Source of the DNA: Heterohyrax brucei
Lineage: Eukaryota > Chordata > Mammalia > Hyracoidea > Procaviidae
DNA length: 64,000 nt
NCBI GenBank assembly: GCA_028571685.1
Contig: CM053148.1
Location: 92,712,001 to 92,776,000 of the forward strand
Direction of reading: 5' to 3'
Position 1 is the stretch's first letter, and every line of letters starts with the position of its first letter. The notes under the pieces are model-generated. The model saw nothing but the letters and a program-made list of their open reading frames with translations. It had not been told where the DNA came from and ran no database searches. A program made the position numbers and the translations under genes. Shown in pieces: positions 44,960-55,972 of the stretch.

Positions 44960-45960
44960 GTTTCTTGAGGAACTAAGAACATACTACTTCTTAAACTAGG
45001 GAGACAATTATATCTGCATATTTTATTATTATTATTTAAATTTAATATAGGTTTCATTTCTAATTTTATATGTGTGCATGTCTCTGAAAGCTAAAAATTA
45101 GTTTTCTAGAAGAATAAGCAATGGTGTCATTAAAATGGTTAATTGTTAAAAAATTCTTTATTTGTTTAGAATGTTTAATTATGTTAGAAAAAAGAACTTG
45201 GTAGTTTACTCTTAAGAGGTGATTATAATTTTCACTTTAATTAGATCATTTAATTAGATCAAACTCTAAGTAAGTGTGATTCTAACGCTTTGAAGAACCA
45301 CGGGGACACTAATAGCCTGATTGAGTGTTCTCATTACCTTTAGATTGTTTGGACTTTTGGCAATAGCTTGACCATCCTAATAAAGTTATAAACTAACATT
45401 TTCTTTTAGCAATAAATCCTTCACCATCTCTGTTTGGGATGATTGATACTGTTATCATCTTTTTGCCTGTAAAATATAATCACATGATCCAAATTGAATG
45501 GTCAAAAACTCGAAGTAGTTTACTTCTGAGCTAAAATAGAATACTGTATCCTACCTTATTTGTTATTTCCCTGAGATTATGCATTTTACCTACTCAGTGG
45601 GCATGTAGATGATAACTGATAAAGGACAAGCAGATGGTTTCTTGGCAGATTGTAACTGATTCATTTGACAGCTCTATCAAAGTTGTTACTTTAAATAAAA
45701 TTATTTCCCAAAACATTTGAGAGACCTCTTGACAAAACTATTTGAGAGACTCTTCCAGTTTGAGAACAATATCTCAAAAGGAGATAATGCATTCCATAAT
45801 ATGAAGGAATAATAAAAGAGAGTGCTATCATTCAGTTAATGTCTTCCATAGATATTAAGTTTAAGAGAATGAGAGTGGATTTTGAATTCAGAAAGCACAA
45901 GCAAATCATGCAATCATTTTACAACTGATATACCTTATTTATCAGAGGAGTATAATTATA
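44960..45960. other. No recognisable feature
   Basis: AT-rich single-copy-looking DNA with no repeat signature. Confidence 0.55.
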
Positions 45961-45976
45961 TTTACCATTTAAGATT

Positions 45977-46005
45977 CCGACTCGACGGCACTTGGCTTGG
46001 CTTGG
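45977..46005 (+). mobile_element. 29-bp tail-only SINE insertion with 11-bp target duplication
   Basis: The insert is the end of a (CTTGG)-tail SINE: 'ccgactcgacggcacttggc' then TTGGCTTGG. It is bracketed by catttaagatt at 45966-45976 and 46006-46016, an exact 11-bp repeat. The insert begins a few bases before the SINE tail and has no SINE head or B box. Confidence 0.92.
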
Positions 46006-46031
46006 CATTTAAGATTAGCTAAAATGATATA

Positions 46032-46565
46032 TGAGGACTGCCAGTTAAGCTGGCAAACTCATCCTTGAAAAGGTGCTGTGTACCTCACTGCTAAATATGA
46101 CTACAGTCATCTTCAAAGTACTCCTCTTGGGAAGTTATGCACCAATGCCAGAGCCTAGCCCAAGCTTCAAAGCAATTTGGGAACTCTTTTTCTGGAATGG
46201 CCATCAGCCAAGCCAGCCAAGTGCCATCAAGCTGTCTCATATTACTCTTGAAATCCTGAAAGTCATCAAAATGTCTTCCTTTCCATATTGCCTTTACCTT
46301 TGGGCAAAGAAAAAAGTCATTGGGACCAGATTACAGAAGTATGCAGGGTATTCCAATACAGTTATTTATTGACAGGCTAAAAACTCCCTCACATACAACT
46401 ATGCTATTAGGTTCAGGAATTTGCCACCATGCCACTGTGAGCAATGGCCATTCCAGAAAGAGTTTCAAAATTGTTTTGAAATATAGACTAGGTGACTAAA
46501 GTGATATTCAGCAGTGAGGTATGTAGTGCTTAGGACAAGTAAGCTCTTGGACTTCGTTGCTACAC
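46032..46565. mobile_element. Fold-back mariner-like element, copy 3
   Basis: The left end follows a TA (46030-46031) and reads 'tgaggactgccagttaagct'. The arm 'tcactgctaaatatgactac' returns reverse-complemented as 'agtgatattcagcagtgagg'. The inner part has 'cctttacctttgggcaaaga', 'aagtcattgggaccagatta' and 'attccaatacagttattta', shared with copy 4. Antisense reading of this part gives the '.PKV/PKI' region that follows the third catalytic Asp in mariners. A tiny SINE tail piece sits inside at 46207-46229. Confidence 0.78.
46207..46229 (-). mobile_element. Tail-only SINE insertion inside mariner-like element (about 22 bp)
   Basis: The mariner text 'ggccatcag|agctgtc' expected from copy 4 is split by 'ccaagccagccaagtgccat', the antisense (CTTGG)-tail end. 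'atca' is found on both sides. Confidence 0.75.
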
Positions 46566-46584
46566 CTCTGTATATGTTGGCTCT

Positions 46585-46712
46585 GCAGCATATCCATTTG
46601 CTACTTGTCAGTTCTAACTCTCATTGACCCTTTGGGCAGAGAACTAGCTGGAGGTTAAACAAGGCTATAATCTCCACAGAAGCAGTCTGCCATGTCTTTC
46701 TTCCTCTTCCCC
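46585..46712 (-). mobile_element. AfroSINE, inserted-middle subtype, partial
   Basis: Antisense piece with 'cttgtcagttctaactctca' and the extra block 'ctccacagaagcagtctgcc'; no head. Confidence 0.6.
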
Positions 46713-47450
46713 TCATAGTTTATATTTAATAAGCCTTATTTTCTTAATATAAAATAGAATAAGACAGCACATGTGAATAATAACACATGATTTTCTAATC
46801 AAAGTATTAATCTCTTTTTCATTCACCAAATACTAAATTTATATTTCTTCAGAGTTCAGTGTACTAGGAAAACCAATTAATAAAAAAGTTATAATCTTCT
46901 GCTTGTGTTATTTTTATGTACGAGACATTCTATGCTTCTTTAGAATTGAACACTCTAAACTTGCGAACTCTATTTAGAAAAAGAAAAAAAAAAGCCTGAA
47001 TGTAAGAAAAAATAGCAAGTCTTCCATCATCCAATGCATTTTTACTAATGTACCTAATGTATGTTTTCAATCAACCAAAAATTAATTTTGATTAAAATAT
47101 TAAAATAAAAACCAGAAAACCAAATTTTGTTCCCATTGGTTATTAATCCAGCTATATGATACCAAAGACATTAAGATATATAAATGCACATCATGGTGAA
47201 AGTTTAAGATAATATTTTTAATTGCGGCAGTGTTTTCTTTTAATAACTTTACTATCTTTCATTGAGTAATTAAGCTGCTTTATAAACACCATGAGTTTTA
47301 TCCACCCCAATTAGTCTTCAGTATAAATAGAATGCCCTTCTGAGCAACCACTGCTTCTTTATTGTCTCCTACACACTCATCCTTTTTGCCCCTTAACTAC
47401 TTCTATAACCTGTTTTTGTCATGTTGATTTTGAATCATAGCAATCCTATT
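46713..47450. other. No recognisable feature
   Basis: Unassigned AT-rich DNA. Confidence 0.5.
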
Positions 47451-47451
47451 A

Positions 47452-47617
47452 ACCAAAAACCAAGCCTGTTGTCGTGGAGTTGATTTCAACTCATAGTGAT
47501 CCTATAACACAGAGTAAAACTGCCTGACAAAGTTTCCAAGGAGTATCTGATAGATTTGAATTGACGACATTTTGGTTAGCAGTGGTAGCATTTAGCCATA
47601 ATGGCACCAGTGTTTCC
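47452..47617 (-). mobile_element. AfroSINE, full-length
   Basis: Antisense copy, tail 'accaaaaaccaagcctgttg', head 'aatggcaccagtgtttcc'. Confidence 0.87.
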
Positions 47618-47795
47618 AGCAGAGCTCTAGGACAGAGTAATACAGCCACTATTGGGTTTCCTAGGCTATAATCTTTATGGAAGCATACTGCCACGTCTGG
47701 TGGGTTCGCGTGGCTGTTGGGGTTGAACTGCCCACTGTTTGGTTAGCAGCCCAAGCATGTAGGAACTGTGCCACTAGGCCACCTAATTGTTCCTC
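47618..47795 (-). mobile_element. AfroSINE, inserted-middle subtype
   Basis: Antisense copy following directly; the extra block 'ctttatggaagcatactgcc' and head 'ctgtgccactaggccacc' are present, while the tail third is missing. Confidence 0.8.
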
Positions 47796-47799
47796 TAAT

Positions 47800-48748
47800 C
47801 CCCTCTTACATGGACATGTTAGGGTTGCTTCTCACGTGAAACCTAGTGATCATTATCCACTGTGTGCTTCAGTTTTTCCCAATACAAATTAAATAATATT
47901 TCTGCTGGGGTGTCTAAGGTCAGATACAGAAAAGACATTATAAACAGCTATGTAAAACTGCAATAAGGATCCTGTGTTAAAAGTTTTCTTTGTTTCCATT
48001 AAACAAGATCATTTTCACTGAGGAATAGAAAGGAGAGTTTTTGTTCGGATGGCAAGAGGATTTGATAGACTTCCTCTTTCTTGAGTCGTGATTATCCCTG
48101 GAGAAAGCTTGAATTTATTTCTTTTCTAGCCTCCTGATATTTCTTTGAAGAACACAAATAGCCTTCTTCTGATTTCTCTTTCCAGCTGGGAACTGTCTTG
48201 CCATATGGTTCCACTGTGTTTGTGTGGCAGCTTTTTGCGCTTTCATAGCATGACAAGGATTCAAGTACCCAACATTGCAGAGTGTGAATTTAACAATTTA
48301 GATGGCTAAATGCTTGGTTTTTTCCTGACAACTCGCTAGCCATGTGCTAATGGGTGTTCCTCTTAGTAGTAGGTGAGTGTAAATTTGTCTGTGAGGAGGT
48401 CCAAGAAAGACTTTACACTGAAAGAATTCAAGACGTACTGATAACCAGAAAGTTTAATGATATTTTAGCTTCCTTTTACTTTTACCATGAATACATCACT
48501 GCATCTCTAAAATTAAAAAGATACTCTAGAAAGCAAATTTCTTCTTTTTGTGTCCCAAAGGTCCACTTTCTTAACTACCAACTCTCCCATGATAACACAC
48601 TGAGGTGATCCTTGTTTTTCTAAATTTATGACTTCTAGAAACTTCTTTTAAAGAATGCATCGTAAACTACAAATATGTAGTCTTAGTTTTCTCCTTCTTC
48701 ATACATCACAAAGCACTGACTATTTCACTCAACAAAATATTTCGGAGA
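47800..48748. other. No recognisable feature
   Basis: Unassigned; frames of up to 84 codons have no recognisable domain. Confidence 0.5.
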
Positions 48749-48751
48749 CAT

Positions 48752-48898
48752 TTGAAACCCTGCTGGCAAAGTGGTTCAGTGATACAACTGCTAGCAAAAG
48801 GTCAACAATCAAATTCACCAAATGCTTCTTGGAAACTTTATGGAGCAGATGTACTGTGTCCTGTAGGGTCGCTGAGTTGCAATCAGTGGCAACAGGTT
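48752..48898 (+). mobile_element. AfroSINE
   Basis: Sense copy 'gaaaccctgctggcaaagtg' to 'agggtcgctgagttgcaatc'. Confidence 0.85.
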
Positions 48899-48902
48899 TA
48901 GC

Positions 48903-48965
48903 TTTCTGGTTTTCTTCACTTAATTTCTGGTTTTCTTCACTTAATTTCTGGTTTTCTTCACTTGA
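48903..48965. repeat. Three tandem 21-bp units
   Basis: 'tttctggttttcttcactt' recurs at 48903, 48924 and 48945, in the tail of the preceding SINE. The last unit ends in a variant 'ttgag'. Confidence 0.92.
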
Positions 48966-49157
48966 GAATAGATACGGTTTCTTGTTGTATTTTTAGGTAC
49001 ACAACATTCTATTGTATAATTGTGAATCAATTCTGCAGTGAATAGTCCACAGACATGAAATGGCATATCCATTAGCAAATGTTACAGATGTTTCTAGACA
49101 TCTGTATTGTTAGTCCTAAAATTGCACACCAGTCTGGACACCTACCAGCAATATTTG

Positions 49158-49310
49158 ACAATGCTTGTAAGTGCTACATCTGCTAGCCAAAAGGTCAGCA
49201 GTTCAAATCCCCCAGGTGCTCCTAGGATACTCTATGGGGAAGTTCTACTCTGGCCTCTAGGGTCGCCATGAGTCGGATCTGACTCAATGGCATTGGGTTG
49301 GGTTGGATTA
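49158..49310 (+). mobile_element. AfroSINE, head truncated
   Basis: The sense copy starts within the A-box region ('gcttgtaagtgctacatctg') and ends 'gagtcggatctgactcaatg' plus a 'ggcattgggttgggttgg' tail. Confidence 0.85.
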
Positions 49311-49427
49311 TCTCCCTGTAGCTTTGACAAATGAGTGTACTATGAAACATTTAGATTTTTGCTAATTTTTATGACTGACTGTTGACTATTGCCCATTTCT
49401 CATCCTCTATATGACCTTGGCCAGGCT

Positions 49428-49441
49428 TTCTTTCTTTCTTT
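49428..49441. repeat. (TTTC)n
   Basis: Short tetranucleotide run 'tttctttctttctt'. Confidence 0.8.
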
Positions 49442-49528
49442 GTTCTTCATAGTTATAGAGTCTACCCCTGGTGTATATCTTTTCACAGACCATTACAAAG
49501 AAAACAAAAAATAAAAAAAAGTTAAAAA

Positions 49529-49692
49529 GTTGCCTTCTGTCAGTCAATTCTGATTCATAGAGGGCTAAAGTATATAAAATTTTCCAGTGAAGGATCTGGC
49601 TTATGAGTCTCTCTCTCTCCCTATTTTTTGCCCCTTTCTATAGGGTCACTATGAGTTGAAATGAACTCAACGGCAATGGGTTGGGTTTGGTG
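49529..49692. mobile_element. Two AfroSINE scraps
   Basis: An antisense tail piece (49529-49562, 'ttgccttctgtcagtcaatt') and a sense tail piece (49636-49692, 'tagggtcactatgagttgaa') face each other around a (TC) run at 49607-49619. Confidence 0.6.
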
Positions 49693-49884
49693 GATTATAA
49701 ATCTGTATCACTAATTATAGAGTCCAATATCAGTGGTATGTGTATCTGCAGAAAGAGAAGCATTATTTGCTTCCAAGACTGAGAAAGAAAGAAAACACAG
49801 AGCAAACACCTTCAAAGCTGAAGCCTCCCCTTGGCCTCCTACAATAAGACAGTTTTCCTCTCCAACCAGCCTGCTCGTGGGATA

Positions 49885-50034
49885 CTTAACCACAGCTGTC
49901 AAGTAGGGTCTGACTCACAGCAACCCTAGAGGTCAGAGTATAACTGCCCCGAAGAGTTTGCAAGGACCACCTAGCACATTTGAACTACTGACCTTTGGGT
50001 TAGCAGATGTAGCACTTAACCCACTATGCCACCA
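49885..50034 (-). mobile_element. AfroSINE
   Basis: Antisense copy 'accacagctgtcaagtaggg' to 'ccactatgccaccacaattg'. Confidence 0.86.
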
Positions 50035-50043
50035 CAATTGCTT

Positions 50044-50085
50044 GCCAAGCCAGCCAAGTGCCGTCGAGTCGGATCCGACTCATGG
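50044..50085 (-). mobile_element. Tail-only SINE fragment (about 40 bp)
   Basis: 'gccaagccagccaagtgccg' then 'tcgagtcggatccgactcat'. It keeps intact CpGs, so it is probably young. It sits just beyond the previous SINE's head. Confidence 0.8.
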
Positions 50086-51005
50086 CTACTCCCTTCTTAT
50101 TCTGGAGTTTTCCCTCACTGCTTACCCCTCTTTCCCTACAAAAGAAATACCTTTTCCTATTTGATTTTACAGATTTCTGAGATTGAAGCATTCTCTGTAA
50201 TGCAATATTTTTTTCTTTCTGGTTAAATCACCTCCCTCTAAATCTGGATTTATTTTCTTTGGCAGCTATACCAATCATTCTCAATTCTGTTTGACTTGGT
50301 GCTCTTGTTTGTCTCTTTTTAATATAGCAAATATTTCTAATGCCTCCTGGAATATGCTACAGCCAATTTCACTGCATGCATGTTTGTCTGCATAATTTCA
50401 GGAATGACTCAGTGTGACTGTATAACTCTAACATAGAGGAGAAATAAAAGAAAGGTGTTTAAGAAGATGTATGTTTTAATATCTAATGTGTTATTACATA
50501 AGAAGTTATAATTCAGTAGTCAGCTGATTGCCCTGTATGGAAGTAGTGTACTGACAGAGATGAGCTGTGTTGTAATCCTGGTACCTCCAGTGGTGTTGGC
50601 GTGGCTGATGCAATATTCCGAAAGTTAGACAGTTAGTGATAAGTTTGCAAAAACAAAGGGGATGCTTCTACTGATTGTCTCTTAAGGTGGCTTTTGCATT
50701 GGAAAATTGAATGTAATTTTAATTCCCTCATCTAAATATTTTGTGAAACTACATGAAGGAGATACTTGTTCTGTAACTACAAGCATATTGATAAAACATC
50801 TTCTTTAAAATATATGAATGTCTAGTCTAACATTTGAAAATTTTGTGTAACAGAACTTTTTTTTTTTTTTTTTTGGAGTAAGCCTGTATCACTAGTTGGA
50901 GGAAATCTAATGTTAGTGTCCTGTCTCTTACAAGTATCTGTTGTTCCCTAAATCGCTTTAACGACTAACAACATTCCCTCATATGTGCAGCACTCCTCAT
51001 TAAAC
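50086..51005. other. No recognised element; poly(T) at 50853-50875
   Basis: Unassigned DNA except a run of more than 20 Ts, which may be the end of an antisense retroelement that I cannot name. Confidence 0.5.
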
Positions 51006-51009
51006 TCAA

Positions 51010-51060
51010 AAAAAACAACCCCGTTTCCATCAGATTGATTCTCACAGCAACCCTGTCGGT
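51010..51060 (-). mobile_element. AfroSINE tail fragment
   Basis: Antisense 'aaaaacaaccccgtttccat' to 'cacagcaaccctgtcgg'. Confidence 0.6.
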
Positions 51061-51528
51061 AATGAGAAATAAAACAGTAGCTGAAAATTAAATCACTTTC
51101 ATTTTTCTGCATTTTATTATGAATAAAGTTGATGTTCAAATATTGGAAAGGTACTTATGTTTCCCTCTTTGTGAATTACCAGTTTACCACTTTGCCTGAT
51201 ATTTATTAGTTAGTTGGTATTTTTCTATTCCATTTCAGCACAGTTATTGTACAGTATGGAAATCAGCTGTTTGTGATAAGAATGTCTGACCTTTCTAAAT
51301 TTTCCTTTGTTTTTGACCAGCATTATTTTTGTTTCTGGTTCTTTTGCTTTGTCTATATTTTCTTTGTTTGTTTTTGTTTTCACTTATGTTTCTTTACAGA
51401 TTATTTTTTGTGTTACTTTCCTAACTATTTTAGTAGAATGATTATTTGAGTATTTGTTTCATTCTCGGTTGATCATCGTTGTGAGTACTGAGTTCAAAGT
51501 TTCCTGTGAGTGCAGTTTTAGCAGTGGG
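51061..51528. other. No recognisable feature
   Basis: Unassigned T-rich DNA. Confidence 0.5.
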
Positions 51529-51529
51529 A

Positions 51530-51693
51530 CTCCGTTAAACCCATTGCCACTGAGTTGATTCCAACTCACAGTGACCCTCCGGAACACAGTAGAACTTCCC
51601 CACAAAGTTTCCAAAGAGCGTCCAGCAGACTTGAACTGTTGACCTTTTGTGTTAGCAGCCAGCGCACTTAACCACTACACCACCAAGGTTTCC
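51530..51693 (-). mobile_element. AfroSINE, full-length
   Basis: Antisense copy 'aacccattgccactgagttg' to 'ccaccaaggtttcc'. Confidence 0.9.
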
Positions 51694-51840
51694 AGCAGTA
51701 GGACTAGACAGTGGATTTATTTTTGTGACATGCTAGAAAACTTTCTTTCTTAGTAGACAGAAATTCAGCTGGTTATATACTTTAGATGTTTATCTAATTT
51801 ATCTCCCAGCATGATTTATTTATTCTATATTTATAAATAT

Positions 51841-52008
51841 TAAAACAACAAAAACAACCCAGTGCCATCTAGTTGATTCCAATTCATAGCGACCCTACAG
51901 ACACAGTAGAACTGCCCCACGGAGTTTCCAAGGAGCACTTGGTGGGTTTGAACTGCTGACCTCCTGGTTAGAAGCTGTAGCACTTAACCACTAGGCCACC
52001 AGGGTTGT
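51841..52008 (-). mobile_element. AfroSINE, full-length
   Basis: Antisense copy with (AAC)-type tail and head 'accactaggccaccagggtt'. Confidence 0.9.
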
Positions 52009-52091
52009 AAATATTAGCAGTGATAAAACTAATACCTTTTCTCTTCCATATCTGTTCCATCTCTCAGTTTCACTGAAAATTTTAGTCACTG

Positions 52092-52252
52092 TGGAGAACT
52101 GTTGGCACAGTGCTTAAGATCTTGACTGCTCATGAAAAGGTCAGCAGTTCGAATTCACTAGCCAGTCCTTGGAAATCCCATGGGGTAGTTCTATTCTGTC
52201 CTATTGGGCGTTATGTGTTGTAAATGACTAGATAGCTACACTTTGTTTATTT
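52092..52252 (+). mobile_element. AfroSINE
   Basis: Sense copy 'ggagaactgttggcacagtg' to 'gcgttatgtgttgtaaatga', with a diverged tail half. Confidence 0.82.
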
Positions 52253-52497
52253 GTTTTTAAGTTAGGCTTTGGTTTTTTACCCACAGACTGTTAAGTATAC
52301 TTATATTTGTGTTATTTGTTGTTTTAGAAGTTACGATTTGTTCAAGATTAGACTTTCAGCAGATTTATATCTGCTTCCTCCTTTTTTCCCCTTCTTTCAT
52401 CTAACTTTTATTAATTATATAATCTGTACAATGTCAGTGAATAAATATCATGTTGACATTCAGAGATATGTACAATTAATATATTTTACATTTTTTT

Positions 52498-52765
52498 CTT
52501 TCTTTTTTTATTATGACTGAGTGAAAATATACATTCTCATACAAATTTACAGGCCCACCTATATACAGTTTACGCTGCTCTCCCTGTCTGGTGACAGCAC
52601 ACTATTCCTCTCTGCTCCATACATGTCTCATCCTCCCAACAGTCTCCTTTCCCCTCCTCTCCACCCACTCTCCTTCCTCCAGCCAGAGGTCAGCAGGATG
52701 ATACCCTATAGATGCATAGAGCCATAAAGTAGATCCAATATATGGTCACTCTGTATCGCCGTATT
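52498..52765 (-). mobile_element. L1 3'UTR fragment
   Basis: 'attatgactgagtgaaaata' to 'atagatgcatagagccataa' is collinear with the start of the 3'UTR of L1-A (38812-39060) and L1-B. It is 5'-truncated to under 300 bp. Confidence 0.85.
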
Positions 52766-53180
52766 TTACATTTGAAACATTTAATAATCATAAGAATTCT
52801 TTGTCATATTGTTTGTTTATCTTGTTAGGATATCTTTTACACAGAAAGGCCTTTCTAGATGGTATGGTTAACACATCAGAAACGTAGTACACGATTCTTT
52901 AGGTGAGCGGATACTTCTTTTGCGCTGACTTCCTGGTGAGTATGCAGAAGTGGTGACTAGGGCCTCCATATGGACCTTTATGCATCATCTCTAGAGTAAA
53001 TATTGTTGAAACTTGAGTTTCCTTAAGAAGGAATCATGGCAAGATGATTTCCAGATGTTTTCAATATTCATATCTGTTTGTCCTGACATTACCTTTTCCA
53101 TAGAGCTAAATAATCTCCTATTGGACTGACAACCTACCGATGACAACTGTGCACTCTAGATGTGTATTTTAAGTAGCCTA
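52766..53180. other. No recognisable feature
   Basis: Unassigned sequence. Confidence 0.5.
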
Positions 53181-53183
53181 AGG

Positions 53184-53245
53184 GATAGGGTCACTGTGAG
53201 TCAGAATCAAGTCCATGACAACAGGTTTGTTTGGTTTAGTTCAAG
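53184..53245 (+). mobile_element. AfroSINE tail fragment
   Basis: 'gatagggtcactgtgagtca' to the tail 'aacaggtttgtttgg'. Confidence 0.65.
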
Positions 53246-54020
53246 GCATTAGAATGTGAACAAATCTGGAAGGCAGTCCGTATTTGTAAGTCTCTTAGAA
53301 AAGTTAAACCTGTTGAGTTAATATAACTGTAGTTTCAGATCATCTTTTAATCATTGTAATGTCCATGATCCCAGGACTAACTGAAAAAAAAAAAAAATGA
53401 GTAACATACCACACATTCTTTTGAAGAATAAAATCTTAAATTTCAGACTCACCAAAATGTGAGTTATCTTCAACACCAACTACAAGATATTAAGTTTAGA
53501 GTATGTTTCCACCAAGACTGACCTTGAACTTCAGATGCTATATACAATGTTAGGTCAGTTTTTGTGTGTTAGGTTTCCTGAATATTGGAGAATAACCACG
53601 TTACTAACATTTAGAAAATCTTCCTAGATGGCAGCGTTAACATATTTGATGTGTAATAACATGATTATTTTCACGGGTTTCCATCTTTTTCATTCTGACT
53701 TCTGAATATCCTAAAGTGGTGAGTACTAGGGGCCTCCCACCTTAATCTTGTGTCAGCTCTAGAGTCGATATTTCTAATTGTTCCAACTTGTTTAGTTAAA
53801 GAATAGTTATAATTGCTGCATTTTTTTTTTTAACCTGGGTTACATTTGATTTTCCTTTCATTCTGAGGAGTGAAAGTCTTTCTACCTAGCAGTGTAAAAT
53901 ACTCTGAAGTATCTCTGCCCAAATACATTATTTTCTCCTGGACTTTTCTTGTTGAAGGGACACACAGCTCCAGCTGCTGTGCCTAGAAGGATGAAAATCA
54001 TTAGTTTAAATGAGTGTATT
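53246..54020. other. No recognisable feature
   Basis: Unassigned; short A- and T-runs at 53383-53395 and 53820-53832. Confidence 0.5.
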
Positions 54021-54025
54021 CTTAA

Positions 54026-54205
54026 GTTCTTCGTCTCCTCCCTTTATCTCTTCTTCATTTCCTTTCTTCCTCTCTCCATTCCTGTTTACCTCTTTCCTTC
54101 TTCCCTCCCTTTCTCAATGACTCTGCACTTTTTTCCTTCCTTTCCTTTCCTTTCCCTTCCTCTGTTGCTCTCCCTCCCCCTTCCTGTCTCTTCCATTTGT
54201 TTCTT
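54026..54205. repeat. Pyrimidine-rich tract
   Basis: About 180 bp of CTTCC/CTTTCC motifs on the plus strand. Confidence 0.85.
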
Positions 54206-54277
54206 TATAACAACTGTACTGTGACATGCATTTTAGCAGTATTCATTTTTACTTTTTTCATATTATTTTTATTTTTT

Positions 54278-54416
54278 TACTTGATATGATTGAGCGAAAA
54301 TGTACATTCACATATAAATTTACATGCCCCCCTGTATGCAGCTTCCACTGCTCTCCCTGTCCGGTGACTGCACACTATTCCTCTCTGCTCCATACATGTC
54401 TCATCCTCCCAACCAT
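54278..54416 (-). mobile_element. L1 3'UTR fragment
   Basis: 'gattgagcgaaaatgtacat' to 'tacatgtctcatcctcccaa' matches the L1 3'UTR start at 52510-52640. Only about 140 bp is left. Confidence 0.83.
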
Positions 54417-54795
54417 TTTTTCCCTTTCCAAATATCTATTTTCTTCCTCTCCTTCAGTTTCTTTCCCCACAGCAACTCTTTTTCCAAAAATTTGTTCTGA
54501 TTTTATTCTCACTTGTGATACTTGGCTTGGCTGGCTGTGAGAGTTGTTTCTTCTTCTTTCCCTAAAACTGGCAGCTCACATATTTCACTTTTATTTAGTT
54601 TCACTACTTTAGTGTTCTTCCTTTATAATGCAATGCCTCTATTAATGGTTTTTAATCCACTAAAAATACTTATCACAATTTTTGTTTTCTCTGTATCAGC
54701 ATCTTGCTGTTAGTGTTTACTATCTGGTAGTAAAATTTTATTATTTTTCAATTTCTAATTAAAATTATTTTGCATCAAATTATCTTTAGTTCCTT
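54417..54795. other. Mostly unassigned
   Basis: T-rich DNA with a possible 17-bp SINE tail scrap at 54519-54535 ('acttggcttggctggct'). Confidence 0.4.
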
Positions 54796-54799
54796 CTTT

Positions 54800-54905
54800 A
54801 TATATTCCATTAGTCAGACCAGACTCAACCAAAGGGAATTTTCTTTGTATGGTTACTGTTAGTTGGAATTGACTCAGTGTCAGTGGGCTTGGTTTTTCGT
54901 TTTTC
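54800..54905 (+). mobile_element. AfroSINE tail-half fragment
   Basis: 'tgttagttggaattgactca' with the tail 'gtcagtgggcttggtttt'; the left part is diverged. Confidence 0.6.
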
Positions 54906-55880
54906 TTAGTATTAACGATAAATCAACTAGGATTTTCTGGCTTGAGAATATGCAGATGTTTCCTGGGGTGCTGGAGGGATAGGTGCCTAGGTGACTCACC
55001 CCCTTTTTTTTTTTGCTGCCTCAGAAACGTCTAGATGATTCATTATATAGCTACGTCGCCCATATTTCCTGTAATTCACCTTGAGCAGGGTAAGAAACAG
55101 ATGATTTGGTTTTCCATCTCAAGATAAAACGCTCAGCTGCAGGCATGATTTTTTTTTGAGAGTTTCTGAGATGGTCTGCTCCACGGCCCTTCGATCGTTC
55201 TCCTTGTTTTAACCCTTTGCTTCCTACCCCGCAGCTTCTCTGCAAACCCCACTGTCAACACCCTTGTACACATTTTGCAGTGCTTGAGTTACACCAGTGT
55301 TGCTAAAAACTATGTTGATTGTATTTTTTTTCCTTGTGCTTTTTTTGGGGGAGGGATTGTTCGATTTCCTAAGAGACGGGTGTAGGGATGTCAACTCAGT
55401 CTTGTTTTGAATGGAATTTCATGTTGTTTTACTTTCATAGAACCACACTGGTTTGTTTTCCTTTTAAAACTGACATTAGCATTTAAAAAGTGAAGAAAGT
55501 TAAGTCACCTTAAAATTTAGGCCATAGCAAAGAAAATTACCAGTTTTATCAACTACATATTTTATTAATTATGTCAGAGTTTGAAAAGGAATATTGAATT
55601 TCCTTGAGATTTTATTTTTCAGAGACACACATTGACATAATTAAAAAAAAAGAAAAAGACAGGTAAATGTTCATGATGAATTAAATACACTTGGTGTTTT
55701 CTTCTATTTGGGGGTGACAGCCATTAATAATTTAAATGACCCTGTAGGCCTAAAGAGTTTTTGACTGGTTGCCCGAAGATATTTCTTTTTTTACAAAGTG
55801 TGCTAAGCTCTTCAGGACGATAGACTGAAAGAGGAAAATAATCCCTAATTTTGAATCAGTCACATGGAAGAAGAGGTGAA
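54906..55880. other. No recognisable feature
   Basis: Unassigned sequence with a T-run at 55002-55013. Confidence 0.5.
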
Positions 55881-55887
55881 GTTGGCA

Positions 55888-55972
55888 CAGGACCAGGCAG
55901 TGTTCCATTTCTGTGGTAAGTAGGGGTACTCTGGGTCAGGACTGACTTGACAGCACCTGTCAACAACAATCC
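55888..55972 (+). mobile_element. RTE/SINE 3' end fragment
   Basis: 'gaccaggcagtgttccattt' to 'cttgacagcacctgtcaaca' is the shared end of RTE and the tRNA-Gly SINE. Confidence 0.65.

Noticed and set aside
54519..54535. Another tail-only SINE insertion ('acttggcttggctggct')
   Set aside because: Only 17 bp, no flanking duplication; could be chance.
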